DNA from: Herminiimonas sp.
GTDB taxonomy: Bacteria; Pseudomonadota; Gammaproteobacteria; Burkholderiales; Burkholderiaceae_D
Length of the DNA stretch: 51,283 bases
Reading direction: 5' to 3'
NCBI GenBank assembly: GCA_028292665.1
Contig: JAQGLW010000091.1
Span: forward strand, 1-51,283
In this document: positions 25,403-35,252 of the stretch, one piece after another
How positions within the stretch are numbered: the stretch's first letter is position 1
Layout of the letters: each line of letters opens with the position of its first letter
Made by a program: the position numbers and the translations under genes
The notes under the pieces: model-generated
Told to the model about the DNA's origin: nothing
Seen by the model: the letters and a program-made list of their open reading frames with translations, nothing else
The model's database searches: none

Positions 25403-25605
25403 TGGGCATTTCCAAATGCCGAGATAGCTAAAAGGCTATTGCAGAACCAGAAATTATTGCATCTTGATCGTTACACTTTAGAATAAAATAAAAAGGGAAA
25501 GTTGCGTCGCGTCAGAAAAGTCTGAGAAATGGCGTGACAATAAGCTTGTATTTTGCCATTCGAGCCACAACAGGCAAGCGTGTCATGGAATGAATGACGC
25601 AATGT
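25403..25605. other. AT-rich gap between rpoH and ftsX
   Basis: The 203 bases between the CIRCE site and the end of ftsX hold no reading frame with a ribosome site. The stretch 25441-25500 is clearly AT-rich and may contain another promoter for rpoH, but I could not identify a convincing -35/-10 pair. Confidence 0.5.
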
Positions 25606-26532
25606 CTATGCCAAACGCGTCAAATGCCTTTGTACCGACAACACCGCGCCGCTTAAGCCAAGCGTGGCGCTCAGGATCAGCAGCAACAGCGCCTCGACCG
25701 CGCCCAACGGCGCGAGCCGGAATTCGGAAGCATACAAACGTGCAAAATCGGCGATGGCGCCATTGAGGGGTTGCAACGCCAATGCGACCGCAGCCAGTGC
25801 AAGTCCGCCGGCGCACAAGCCCAGCAGCGCGCCGCTATAGTAAAAAGGGCGGTAAATAAAGGCGTCGGTCGCGCCCACCAGCCTGGATATTTCAATTTCT
25901 TCCGATTGCGTCATTACCTGCAAGCGTATCGTGTTGAACACCACCCCGATTACCACCAGGCCGAGCGTAACTGCGAGCAACGATAGCGCAAGGCGCAGTA
26001 CGTGCATCAGGGCCGCCAGCCGCTTGACCCAGGACGAATCGACCTGCACGTATTCGACGCCGGGCAATCCTTTCAGCTGCACTGCGAGCATATCGATACG
26101 CGCCGCATCGGCAGCGCTGTGAAAATCTGCAAGCTTCAGCACATAACCGTCCGGCAAAGGGTTGGTGCCCAAGGTCGTCAGCGCTTCGGACAGCCCGGTT
26201 TTATCCTTCAGCGCAGACAGCGCATTTTCGCGCGGGATGAATTCGAGCCGCGCCGCGCTTTTGCTGTCCTGCAGGATGCGGCGAATATCCTGCGCCAGCG
26301 CCGTTGCCCTGTCGCGCGGCGTGTCCATCGCCATGAAAATACTGATTTCCGGTTCGACCGACAGTTGGTCCGACACCGGACGGAAGTTTTCCAGCATGGT
26401 CAAACCGCTAAACGGCAGCGCCAATGCGATTGCGACCACCAATACGTTAAACAGGAAACTGCCGGGCTTATTCCGCATGCGCGCCAATGCATCCGCAACG
26501 GCAAACCGATGTTGTCGCAGCCATGCTTTCAT
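25606..26532 (-). CDS. ftsX: Cell division protein FtsX
   Basis: The 308-aa membrane protein is the permease-like partner of FtsE at the division septum, where the pair controls peptidoglycan hydrolases. It has a cytoplasmic N-terminus, four helices (the first is FLFNVLVVAIALALPFSGL) and a periplasmic loop from about residue 45 to 175 including EISIFMAMDTP. SEEIEISRLVGATDAFIYRPF is the conserved cytoplasmic loop that contacts FtsE. Its ATG overlaps the ftsE stop codon by 4 bases. Confidence 0.95.
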   Translation of the reverse strand: MKAWLRQHRFAVADALARMRNKPGSFLFNVLVVAIALALPFSGLTMLENFRPVSDQLSVEPEISIFMAMDTPRDRATALAQDIRRILQDSKSAARLEFIPRENALSALKDKTGLSEALTTLGTNPLPDGYVLKLADFHSAADAARIDMLAVQLKGLPGVEYVQVDSSWVKRLAALMHVLRLALSLLAVTLGLVVIGVVFNTIRLQVMTQSEEIEISRLVGATDAFIYRPFYYSGALLGLCAGGLALAAVALALQPLNGAIADFARLYASEFRLAPLGAVEALLLLILSATLGLSGAVLSVQRHLTRLA

Positions 26533-27212
26533 GCGTCATCCCCGGCCGGAATCTTGTGCGATGTCCGAGCGATTTTTCCTTGCTCGAGATAAATCACGCG
26601 GTCCGCGCGATCGAGAAAATTTTCATCATGCGTCGAGATCAGGCATGTGACGCCGACATCATGGAATGACTTGATCGTATCGAGTATCTTGCCGGCGCTG
26701 TCTCGGTCGAGATTGGCTGTCGGTTCGTCGGCCAGAATGATTTGCGGGCGATGCACGATGGCGCGGGCGATCGCCACCCGCTGCTGTTCACCGCCGGACA
26801 AGGTCTGCGGCGCGCACGCGGCTTTGTCCAGCAGGCCGACTTTGTCCAGCGCTGCACGGGCGCGTTTTGCGGCATCTTCCCTTGCCGAACCGGCGACGAT
26901 CAAAGGCAGCATCACGTTCGACAGGACAGTGCGATCAAACAGCAGGCGCTGCTGCTGAAAGATCAACCCGAGCTTGCGCCGCAGATAAGGCAGACTGGAC
27001 GGCTTGAGCCGGCCTATGTCCTGGCCGTTCATCAGCACTGTTCCCGTGGTGGGACGTTCAATTGCGGCAATCATTTTCAGCAAGGTCGATTTGCCGGCGC
27101 CAGAAGGGCCGGCCAGGAAAACCAGTTCGCCCCTGGCAACCGACAATGTAATGCCGGACAGCGCCGTGGCGTTGCCGGGATACTGTTTGGAAACCTGCTG
27201 GAATTCAATCAT
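26529..27212 (-). CDS. ftsE: Cell division ATP-binding protein FtsE
   Basis: The 227-aa ABC ATPase has Walker A GPSGAGKST, the Q-loop in LGLIFQQQRLL, signature LSGGEQQR, Walker B IILADEPT and the H-loop in STHDENFLDRAD. It is the usual length and forms the FtsEX complex. The 3' end overlaps ftsX (ATGA, 4 bases); ftsY ends 21 bases upstream. Confidence 0.97.
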   Translation of the reverse strand: MIEFQQVSKQYPGNATALSGITLSVARGELVFLAGPSGAGKSTLLKMIAAIERPTTGTVLMNGQDIGRLKPSSLPYLRRKLGLIFQQQRLLFDRTVLSNVMLPLIVAGSAREDAAKRARAALDKVGLLDKAACAPQTLSGGEQQRVAIARAIVHRPQIILADEPTANLDRDSAGKILDTIKSFHDVGVTCLISTHDENFLDRADRVIYLEQGKIARTSHKIPAGDDA

Positions 27213-27232
27213 CTATCGGCCTGCCCGTTTGG

Positions 27233-28285
27233 CTAACTCAGCAATGCATCGACAAACTCTTCCGCATTGAACGGCTGCAAATCCTCGATCTTTTCACCCA
27301 CGCCGATGAAATATACCGGTACTGGCCGAGTCTTGACAATCGCTGCGAGAACGCCGCCTTTCGCGGTGCCGTCAAGCTTGGTGACGACCAGGCCGGTAAG
27401 CCCCAGTGCGTCATCGAATGCCTTGACTTGCGCCAATGCATTCTGGCCGGTATTGCCGTCGATGACCAGCAGTATTTCATGCGGCGCGGAAGCCATGCCC
27501 TTGCCGATCACGCGCTTGATTTTCTTCAGTTCATCCATCAGATGCAGCTGGGTCGGCAACCGCCCGGCGGTATCGACCATCACGACATCGATCTTGCGCG
27601 CTTGCGCCGAGTGGACCGCATCGAATGCAACGGCGGCCGGATCGCCCGATTCCTGCGCAATCACCGTCACGTTGTTGCGTTCGCCCCAGATTGTCAATTG
27701 CTCGCGCGCGGCAGCGCGGAAAGTATCGCCGGCGGCCAGCAGCACCGATTGGCCATGTGCCTGCAAATGCTTTGCCAGCTTGCCGATCGTGGTAGTCTTG
27801 CCGGCGCCGTTGACGCCGGCGATCATCATCACCAGCGGTTGCTGGCGACCCAGCACCAACGGCTTTTCCAGCGGCGCAAGCAATTCAAGCAGCAGCGAGC
27901 GCAATGCTGTCTTGACTTGCGCGGCATCGGTCAGTTTCTGTTCCTTGACTTTCTTTTTCAGTCCGTCAAGCAGGAACTGCGTTGCCTCTACGCCGGCATC
28001 GGCCATCAGCAGGGCGGATTCCAGTTCCTCATATAAATCGTCATCGATTTTCGCGCCGACAAACAGCGTGGTCAGGCTGGAGGAGGTTTTGGACAAGCCC
28101 GTCTTCAGCCGGCTCAGCCAGGATTTTTTTGCCTCGACGGGCGTCGGCGCCGGAACAATGACTTCCTGCATTTCGGTTGCGGCAGGTGTCGGCGCCGGCA
28201 ATGCCTCCGGGGCATCGACGGAAGAAACGGGAGCCTGCGGCGGGGACGGTGGGTCTTTAGGTTTTTTTTTGAAGAAACTAAACAT
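27233..28285 (-). CDS. ftsY: Signal recognition particle receptor FtsY
   Basis: The 350-aa SRP GTPase docks ribosome-nascent chain complexes at the inner membrane. The N-terminal ~60 residues are Pro/Ala/acidic (the A domain), followed by the helical N domain from about residue 55 and the G domain with GVNGAGKTTTIGKLA, DTFRAAAREQL, DTAGRLPTQ and TKLDGTAKGG. The first seven residues (FSFFKKK) may aid membrane binding. It heads the ftsY-ftsE-ftsX group and diverges from an M16 peptidase gene. Confidence 0.97.
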   Translation of the reverse strand: MFSFFKKKPKDPPSPPQAPVSSVDAPEALPAPTPAATEMQEVIVPAPTPVEAKKSWLSRLKTGLSKTSSSLTTLFVGAKIDDDLYEELESALLMADAGVEATQFLLDGLKKKVKEQKLTDAAQVKTALRSLLLELLAPLEKPLVLGRQQPLVMMIAGVNGAGKTTTIGKLAKHLQAHGQSVLLAAGDTFRAAAREQLTIWGERNNVTVIAQESGDPAAVAFDAVHSAQARKIDVVMVDTAGRLPTQLHLMDELKKIKRVIGKGMASAPHEILLVIDGNTGQNALAQVKAFDDALGLTGLVVTKLDGTAKGGVLAAIVKTRPVPVYFIGVGEKIEDLQPFNAEEFVDALLS

Positions 28286-28414
28286 CGGAAATCACGTCAG
28301 GTGTGCAGTGTGGATGCCGGCAGCGTCGCTGCGGACAAGCAGATACAATCAGGAACTCGCTTCATCATGCGGGTTCCGATGGAACGAGTTCACTATTCTA
28401 ACAGAGCGCAGACT

Positions 28415-29782
28415 ATGAAATTTCGCATGGGATTATTGATATCGGCATGGCTTCTGATGTCGCCGCTGGCCGCGCAGGCTGAGCCTGCAAAAGAGTTCAT
28501 GTTGAAGAACGGCATGAAAATCATTGTCAAGGAGGATCATCGGGCGCCGACTGTCGCCCATATGGTCTGGTACAAGATCGGCTCGATGGATGAAGTCAAC
28601 GGCACCACCGGCGTGGCCCATGCGCTGGAACACATGATGTTCAAAGGCACCAAAACCCTGAAGCCGGGTGAATTCAGCGCCCGTGTCGCAGCGCTCGGCG
28701 GGCGCGAGAATGCTTTCACCAGCAAAGACTACACTGCGTACTTTCAGCAAATCGAAAAATCGAAGCTGGCGGCGGTCATGTCCCTTGAAGCCGACCGCAT
28801 GGCCAATCTGGTATTCGACAAAAATGAATTCGCCAAGGAAATCCGGGTCGTGATGGAAGAGCGGCGCTGGCGTACCGACGATCAGCCGATCCAGAAAGTC
28901 TATGAAGCGCTGAATGCAACCGCATTCGTCGCTCATCCCTATCATCATCCGGTTGTCGGCTGGATGGACGACTTGCAGCACATGACGGTGCAAGATGCAA
29001 AAGCATGGCACGACCGCTGGTACGCACCCAACAATGCAACATTGGTGGTGACCGGCGATGTCAATGCCGAGCAGGTGCACAACATGGCAGAGAAATATTT
29101 CGGCAGGATCGCGCCGAAACCGGTGCCGCTGACCAAGCCGCAAAATGAACCGCCGCAGTACGGCATCAAGCGCGTCATAGTGAAGGCGCCTGCCGAAAAT
29201 CCTTACGTCGTGCTCGCATTCAAGGCGCCCGCCCTGCGTGATGTCGAAAAGGACACGGACGTGCATGCGCTTGATGTGCTGGCTACCATACTCGACGGTT
29301 ACGACAATGCGCGTCTCAGCGCGAAACTGGTGCGAACCGACCGGGTAGCCAATTCGGTCGGCGCCGACTATTCGGGCAATGCACGCGGTCCGGTGCTGTT
29401 CATGCTCGACGGCACGCCTGCAGCAGGAACCACCACCGCGCAGCTGGAAAAACTGTTGCGCGCCGAAGTCGACCGGATCGCGAAAGATGGCGTATCCGAA
29501 CAGGAACTCAAGCGTGTGAAGACGCAACTGATTGCCGGGCAAATTTACAAACGCGACTCGATTTTCGGACAGGCAATGGAAATCGGCACGATGGAAATGA
29601 CAGGCATATCGCACAAGCAGATCGACCGCGTGATAGAAAAACTGGGCGAAGTCACCGCGCAACAGGTACAGGCCGTTGCGCAAAAGTATTTCAGTGACGA
29701 TGCATTGACAGTTGCCACGCTGGTACCGTTGCCGCTGACGGAAAAGAAGGCCGAGCCGCCTGCGGGATTGCGGCATTATTAA
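28415..29782 (+). CDS. M16 family zinc metallopeptidase (active subunit)
   Basis: The 455-aa protein has a signal peptide (MGLLISAWLLMSPLAAQA) and two M16 half-domains. The inverted zinc motif is H69-x-x-E72-H73 (VAHALEHMMFKG), with the third ligand expected in VVMEERRW around residue 149. It is a pitrilysin-like protease of the M16B type, probably periplasmic. The next gene encodes an inactive partner, as in the heterodimeric mitochondrial processing peptidase. An in-frame ATG at 28301 would bury the signal peptide inside the protein, so I use 28415. No strong ribosome site is visible. Confidence 0.94.
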   Translation: MKFRMGLLISAWLLMSPLAAQAEPAKEFMLKNGMKIIVKEDHRAPTVAHMVWYKIGSMDEVNGTTGVAHALEHMMFKGTKTLKPGEFSARVAALGGRENAFTSKDYTAYFQQIEKSKLAAVMSLEADRMANLVFDKNEFAKEIRVVMEERRWRTDDQPIQKVYEALNATAFVAHPYHHPVVGWMDDLQHMTVQDAKAWHDRWYAPNNATLVVTGDVNAEQVHNMAEKYFGRIAPKPVPLTKPQNEPPQYGIKRVIVKAPAENPYVVLAFKAPALRDVEKDTDVHALDVLATILDGYDNARLSAKLVRTDRVANSVGADYSGNARGPVLFMLDGTPAAGTTTAQLEKLLRAEVDRIAKDGVSEQELKRVKTQLIAGQIYKRDSIFGQAMEIGTMEMTGISHKQIDRVIEKLGEVTAQQVQAVAQKYFSDDALTVATLVPLPLTEKKAEPPAGLRHY

Positions 29783-29849
29783 TCAACAATAAATTCGTTT
29801 CGCCCTGATTTTCCGGCGTGACGGAACAGGGAATATCCAAGGTACATTT

Positions 29850-31181
29850 ATGTCCACGTTCAAAAAATTATTGATAGCGGTACTTGTGCTGGCATGCGGA
29901 TCGGCCCATGCCGCGCTTCAAATCCAGACCTGGACTCTCGCCAACGGTGCGCGGGTTTTCTTTGTCGAGAATCATTCGATTCCGCTGCTCGATGTCAGCA
30001 TCGACTTCGATGCCGGTTCGCGCCGCGATCCGCAAGGCAAAGCCGGCACTGCCGGATTGACCAATGCGATGCTGGCACGCGGCCTGCGCGAAGCACGCAT
30101 GCCGGAAGGCCCGTTGGAAGCGGCATTGACCGAGGCGCAAATTTCCGACGCGTTTGCCGACATTGCCGCGCAGCGCGGCGGCGGCGCTGGCAACGACCGC
30201 GCCGGTGCGACATTGCGTACATTAGCCAGTCCTTCCGAGCGCAACAAGGCTGTTGCCTTGCTGGCGCGCATTCTCGCGCAGCCGAGTTTTCCGGAGAATT
30301 TCCTGGCGCGCGACAAGGCACGCACCATCTCCGCCATCAAGGAAGATCTGACCAAGCCGGAGGCGATTGCCGGCAAGGCATTCTGGCGCGTGGTCTATCG
30401 CGGGCATCCCTATGCGAAGGAAGAAACGGTCGAGTCGGTCGAAGCGATTACGCGCGACGACCTGGTCGCTTTCCATGCGGCGCATTACGTCGCCAATCGC
30501 GCCGTCATTGCAATGATCGGCGATATCACGCGCGCCGATGCCGATGCGGTTGCGCAGCAATTGACCGTGCGTTTGCCGCAAGGCGGAGCATTGCCTGAAT
30601 TGCCGCCCGTGCCGGCAGCGCAGGGGCAGGAACAACGCATTGCCCATCCTGCATCGCAGTCGCACATCCTGATCGGCGCTCCGGCAATAGCGCGCGGCGA
30701 TCCGGATTTTTTCGCACTGACGGTGGGCAACTATGTTCTGGGCGGCGGCGGTTTTGTGTCGCGCCTGACGAATGAAGTGCGCGAAAAGCGCGGCCTGGCT
30801 TACAGCGTTTACAGTTACTTCAGTCCGTTGGCGCAACCGGGGCCGTTCCAGATCGGTCTTCAAACGCAGAAAGAGCAAACCGACGAAGCCCTTAAAATCG
30901 TGCGCGACACAGTCGCCGGATATTTGCGCGACGGACCGACGCCGGCGGAATTGAAGGCGGCGAAAGACAATCTGATCGGCGGCTTTCCATTGCGAATCGA
31001 TAATAATCGCAAGATTCTCGATAACATCGCCGTCATCGGTTATTACCGGCTGCCGCTCGATTATCTCGATACATGGACTGCCAACGTGGCCAAGGTCACT
31101 GCCGCCGACATCAAGAAGGCGTTCAACCGGAAAGTCGCGGTGGACAGGCTCGCCACGGTAGTGGTCGGAGCCGCCAAATAA
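29850..31181 (+). CDS. M16 family peptidase-like protein lacking the zinc motif
   Basis: The 443-aa protein has a signal peptide (LLIAVLVLACGSAHA) and the M16 fold, but where HxxEH should be it has AGLTNAMLARGL, so no zinc site. The C-terminal half keeps the glycine-rich loop GGGGFVSRLTNEVREKRGLAYSVYSYF that supports substrate binding. It is the expected non-catalytic partner of the active subunit encoded 68 bases upstream. The substrate is unknown. Confidence 0.93.
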   Translation: MSTFKKLLIAVLVLACGSAHAALQIQTWTLANGARVFFVENHSIPLLDVSIDFDAGSRRDPQGKAGTAGLTNAMLARGLREARMPEGPLEAALTEAQISDAFADIAAQRGGGAGNDRAGATLRTLASPSERNKAVALLARILAQPSFPENFLARDKARTISAIKEDLTKPEAIAGKAFWRVVYRGHPYAKEETVESVEAITRDDLVAFHAAHYVANRAVIAMIGDITRADADAVAQQLTVRLPQGGALPELPPVPAAQGQEQRIAHPASQSHILIGAPAIARGDPDFFALTVGNYVLGGGGFVSRLTNEVREKRGLAYSVYSYFSPLAQPGPFQIGLQTQKEQTDEALKIVRDTVAGYLRDGPTPAELKAAKDNLIGGFPLRIDNNRKILDNIAVIGYYRLPLDYLDTWTANVAKVTAADIKKAFNRKVAVDRLATVVVGAAK

Positions 31182-31265
31182 TTATCCGGTTCCGCCATTC
31201 CGGATTGAATCAGCCGCATCGGCATCCGGGCCGCTACGCCGCCAAAATCAGCGAAGCAATCAAGC

Positions 31266-31970
31266 ATGGCAAACTTCGTCCGGTTGTCTCCTGCTCTGAA
31301 GAAAATGAATAGAAAACCGGGTAAAAAATCTGCGCCGTCCGGAGTTGGCGGCGTACGCAGCGCCAAAGCATCGTCGCCGCGCCAAATCCGTATCATCGGC
31401 GGTCAGTGGAAGCGCACGCCGCTCGCCGTGCCGGATGCGGACGGATTGCGTCCGACGCCTGATCGTGTCCGCGAGACGGTATTCAACTGGCTCAATCATC
31501 TGCTGGATGGACAATGGGAAAATGCCGTCTGCCTGGATCCGTTCGCGGGAACCGGCGCGCTCGGTTTCGAAGCGGCGAGCCGCGGCGCAGCGCGGGTGGT
31601 GATGATTGAAACCAATATCCGGGCAGTCAGGCAATTGGAAACAACCAGGGAAAAATTGCATGCTGCACAGGTCGGCATCGTGCGAGGCGATGCGTTATTG
31701 ATGATGAAGGACATGGCCGCACGAATCGATGAGCAAGGCGGCCGCTTCAATGTGATTTTTCTCGATCCGCCCTATCATCAGGATTGGTTCGCCAGGATAC
31801 TGCCCATGTGTAACGGGCTTCTAGCCGAGGGTGGTTTGGTATATGCTGAACTGGAGCAGCCATTGACTGCGGAGACGCCGCCCGACTGGCTTGCCGGCTG
31901 GGACGTAATCCGCGCGGATAAAGCGGGGATGGTTTTTTACCACGTGTTGCGGCGCAATAAGTTAACGTGA
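31266..31970 (+). CDS. rsmD: 16S rRNA (guanine(966)-N2)-methyltransferase RsmD
   Basis: The 234-aa methyltransferase modifies G966 of 16S rRNA. Motif I is CLDPFAGTGALGFEAASRGA, motif IV is VIFLDPPYHQDW (the DPPY catalytic motif), and the start of the core is QIRIIGGQWKRTPL with LRPTPDRVRETVFNWL. The N-terminal ~35 residues are Lys/Ser-rich; the ATG at 31305 is an alternative start. The gene precedes coaD by 52 bases, the usual bacterial order. Confidence 0.95.
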   Translation: MANFVRLSPALKKMNRKPGKKSAPSGVGGVRSAKASSPRQIRIIGGQWKRTPLAVPDADGLRPTPDRVRETVFNWLNHLLDGQWENAVCLDPFAGTGALGFEAASRGAARVVMIETNIRAVRQLETTREKLHAAQVGIVRGDALLMMKDMAARIDEQGGRFNVIFLDPPYHQDWFARILPMCNGLLAEGGLVYAELEQPLTAETPPDWLAGWDVIRADKAGMVFYHVLRRNKLT

Positions 31971-31995
31971 ATTTCAGGCATAATGCGCGTTCTAG

Positions 31996-32511
<516 letters not shown>

Positions 32512-32517
32512 TTTTAG

Positions 32518-32904
<387 letters not shown>

Positions 32905-32961
32905 CGATGATGTCGACCGGCACCGTTTTCTGCACACGGCCGAGCGATGATTGCATCTTGA

Positions 32962-33813
32962 TCAAAACGCAAGATCCGCTTCGACCCGCTGTCCGACGCG
33001 CACCAGCTTTCCTTCGCCTGCCAGCAGAATGGCGTTCATTCCGAACGTGATGCCGCCGCCGACCCTGGGATCGGCGCGATAGGTTCGGAGGATATCCAGA
33101 GGATCCGGCCCGATCCGCCCCGTCGCCTGATCGACCGATGGAACCGGGCAGCGCGGGCAAGGCTTCACCGGTTTGAGCGTCGCATCGCCGATCCTGATCG
33201 ATGCCGCATAATCTTCTTCGAATGCTTCAATCCCATCGATCACGATGTTCGGGCGGAAACGATTCATCGGCAGCGCATCGCGTCCCTGTGCAATCAGTCT
33301 TTTATTGACATCGCCGAGCGACGCTTCGGAAATCACCAGCATCGGGTAACCGTCCGAAAACAAGGCAGGCACTTCAATGCCGTCGGTCCACCGCGAATCG
33401 GCAATGCGCCTGGCATCCGGATGAAAACGCACCAGCCGGCATGCAATTCCAAGGGCATCGGAAAACCATGCGGCCGTCGTTTCACCGCAGTCATATGCTT
33501 TCACGCTGTCATTCCAGATTTGCACATTCAATGTCGGCGCATCGTTCGGGTCGGGCAGATCGAGCGGAATTTCCAGGCGCGGCATGTCTGGCGCGCGCAG
33601 CTCCAGCGTGCCGGCCTCGATGCGCGGTGCAATCGTCGCCATTTCCGGATGCTCGCGCTGAGTGAGAAAACGGCCATGCGCATCAACCACCATCCATTCT
33701 CGGTCGTAAATGCGCCGGCTCATCAGACCGGTCGCCGTTACGACGGCTTCGTGCAATGCAATGCCGGCGCAGGATTTGATCGGATAAAGATTGAGCGCGG
33801 CAAGAATTGGCAT
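32962..33813 (-). CDS. MOSC domain protein with N-terminal beta-barrel domain
   Basis: The 283-aa protein has the MOSC_N domain (LNLYPIKSCAGIAL, DREWMVVDAHGRFLTQREHP) and a MOSC domain with MNRFRPNIVIDG, PVKPCPRCPVPSVDQ and GGGITFGMNAIL. The cysteine in the PCPRC segment matches the Moco-binding cysteine seen in mARC and YcbX-like enzymes, which reduce N-hydroxylated compounds. It lacks the C-terminal 2Fe-2S domain of YcbX, so electrons must come from a separate carrier; the convergent ferredoxin next to it is a possible donor. Confidence 0.93.
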   Translation of the reverse strand: MPILAALNLYPIKSCAGIALHEAVVTATGLMSRRIYDREWMVVDAHGRFLTQREHPEMATIAPRIEAGTLELRAPDMPRLEIPLDLPDPNDAPTLNVQIWNDSVKAYDCGETTAAWFSDALGIACRLVRFHPDARRIADSRWTDGIEVPALFSDGYPMLVISEASLGDVNKRLIAQGRDALPMNRFRPNIVIDGIEAFEEDYAASIRIGDATLKPVKPCPRCPVPSVDQATGRIGPDPLDILRTYRADPRVGGGITFGMNAILLAGEGKLVRVGQRVEADLAF

Positions 33814-33934
33814 GGCTGTTGAAATTTAACCGTCATGCCGCTGATGGCCGGGCCGGCGGTCGGTTGGTCGTTGAATGATTTTACCATCGCGAAAATTACG
33901 CACAATCGTCTTGCCCTGCGGCTGTGGAAGGCAT

Positions 33935-34534
33935 TCACTTTTTCGAAATGAAATCATTGCCTTCGATATAGAAACGCAACGGCTTTGCTGCCCATTCTCC
34001 GGCATAGCCGACGCCGATGCGAGGCCGGCGAACGATGGCGATATGCCGATCCGGCGGCGGTGCGGCGATATAAAAATCATCGCTGAGCAGATTTTTCCCG
34101 TTCAGACGGCTATCGATGCCCATGGCCTTGCACAGCAGTCCGGGACCGCGGGTGTTGGCAGTCAGGTTCCGTATCGGTTCCAGCGCGCGAACGAGCACTG
34201 CCGAACCGTGGCCTTCCGGCTCGGTCACCACGTTCATGCAATAGTGGATGCCGTAAATAAGATAAACATAGGCGTGACCGGGCGGGCCATACATGATCCG
34301 GGTGCGCCTGGTGATGCCTTTCGAGGAATGCGCGGCGAGATCATGCGCTCCCAGATACGCTTCGACTTCCACGATCCTTCCGATGCGATCGAGCCCATCG
34401 ACCCGATGCACAAGCCAGGCGCCGAGCAGATCTTCCGCTACCGCGACAGTGTCGCGCGCATAAAAATTCGCCGGCAGTTTTTGCATGCGGCGCATGTATT
34501 CGCCTGCATCGGCAATGTCGCTATCCGCAGTCAT
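33935..34534 (-). CDS. 3-methyladenine DNA glycosylase (AAG/MPG family)
   Basis: The 199-aa enzyme removes alkylated purines from DNA. RIVEVEAYLGAHDLAAH carries the catalytic glutamate, RTRIMYGPPGHAYVYLIYGIHYCMNVV is the conserved core with the intercalating tyrosine (in two stretches), and RALEP and GPGLLCKAMGI are further family motifs. I use the ATG at 34534 because AGG lies about 6 bases upstream; ATGs at 34555, 34474 and nearby are alternatives. It stands alone. Confidence 0.93.
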   Translation of the reverse strand: MTADSDIADAGEYMRRMQKLPANFYARDTVAVAEDLLGAWLVHRVDGLDRIGRIVEVEAYLGAHDLAAHSSKGITRRTRIMYGPPGHAYVYLIYGIHYCMNVVTEPEGHGSAVLVRALEPIRNLTANTRGPGLLCKAMGIDSRLNGKNLLSDDFYIAAPPPDRHIAIVRRPRIGVGYAGEWAAKPLRFYIEGNDFISKK

Positions 34535-34828
34535 GGACCTGCATTGTATCCGCATGAATTTTCATCATGATCCGCCAGTTATAGACTCGCAATTTCGGCC
34601 CGCATTGCATATCTGCTTCAGGCATGAGTTGCAGCATGCGGACAAAAGAGCGGCCCGGAATGTGCAAAACGGGAATAATCTCACTATGGATCCAATCGCG
34701 GGTGCCGGCCTTGCCGCAGGTTGAGACGGCGTCTGCTCAACCGCTGAATCTCTTGATTCGGCTCAAGTGCCGCAGCGGCGCCAGGACTACGCTTTCAATG
34801 CAGGCTATCCGGATATCGAAAGCGAGCC

Positions 34829-34966
34829 ATGAGAAAAATGATTGCATCACTCAAAATGGAAGACATCGGAGCCTGGCTGATGGCATGTATGGTCTATGCG
34901 AGCTTCACTGCAGCCGGATTGACGATCGCCATGTTCAGGCAAACGAAACGCCGCTTCTCCGCGTGA
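34829..34966 (+). CDS. Candidate 45-aa small membrane protein
   Basis: ATG at 34829 opens a 45-aa frame with a basic N-terminus (MRKMIASLK), one hydrophobic helix (IGAWLMACMVYASFTAAGLTIAMF) and a basic end (RQTKRRFSA). This topology-biased profile is what small regulatory membrane proteins look like. GCGAG lies close upstream, a weak ribosome site. A terminator-like hairpin lies 182 bases downstream. I recognise no family, and the call rests on shape only. Confidence 0.35.
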   Translation: MRKMIASLKMEDIGAWLMACMVYASFTAAGLTIAMFRQTKRRFSA

Positions 34967-35252
34967 CTTTGCCTGTTGAATCTTGCCCGGCAGGGAAATG
35001 TATCGATGCTTATCGCGCCGATTCCCGGATTCTCGTTATATGAACCGATAATTTCGCTTGAGTGATAACCCGTCTTCTGAATAATGCAATTTAATCAATA
35101 GCATTATCCGCCGGCGGCAGGAAGGCATGATACCGTCCCGGCGAACCCGGGCCGTTATTTAATCGGCCCGTTCTTCTTTTTCCGCCAGCCGATTTTTCAA
35201 TTATTGTTTTGTCCGGGCTACACGCTTTTGCAGTCCCATTTATAATTGCTCC
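34967..35252. other. Intergenic region with terminator-like hairpin
   Basis: This 286-base gap holds the hairpin at 35148-35181 and no other gene that I can support. The segment 34535-34828 upstream of the small candidate gene likewise shows no convincing reading frame. Confidence 0.5.
35148..35181 (+). terminator. Terminator-like hairpin
   Basis: CGGGCCG (35148-35154) pairs with CGGCCCG (35164-35170) across a 9-base AT-rich loop, followed by TTCTTCTTTTT. It would end a plus-strand transcript from about 34.8 kb and lies upstream of the chromate transporter pair. Confidence 0.6.

Noticed and set aside
31184-31205. Hairpin ATCCGG/CCGGAT after the second M16 gene
   Set aside because: A six-pair stem with a 10-base loop and no T-run is too weak to call a terminator.
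34624-35043. A 139-codon frame in the 34.5-35.2 kb gap
   Set aside because: It overlaps the better small membrane frame and has no family features or good ribosome site.
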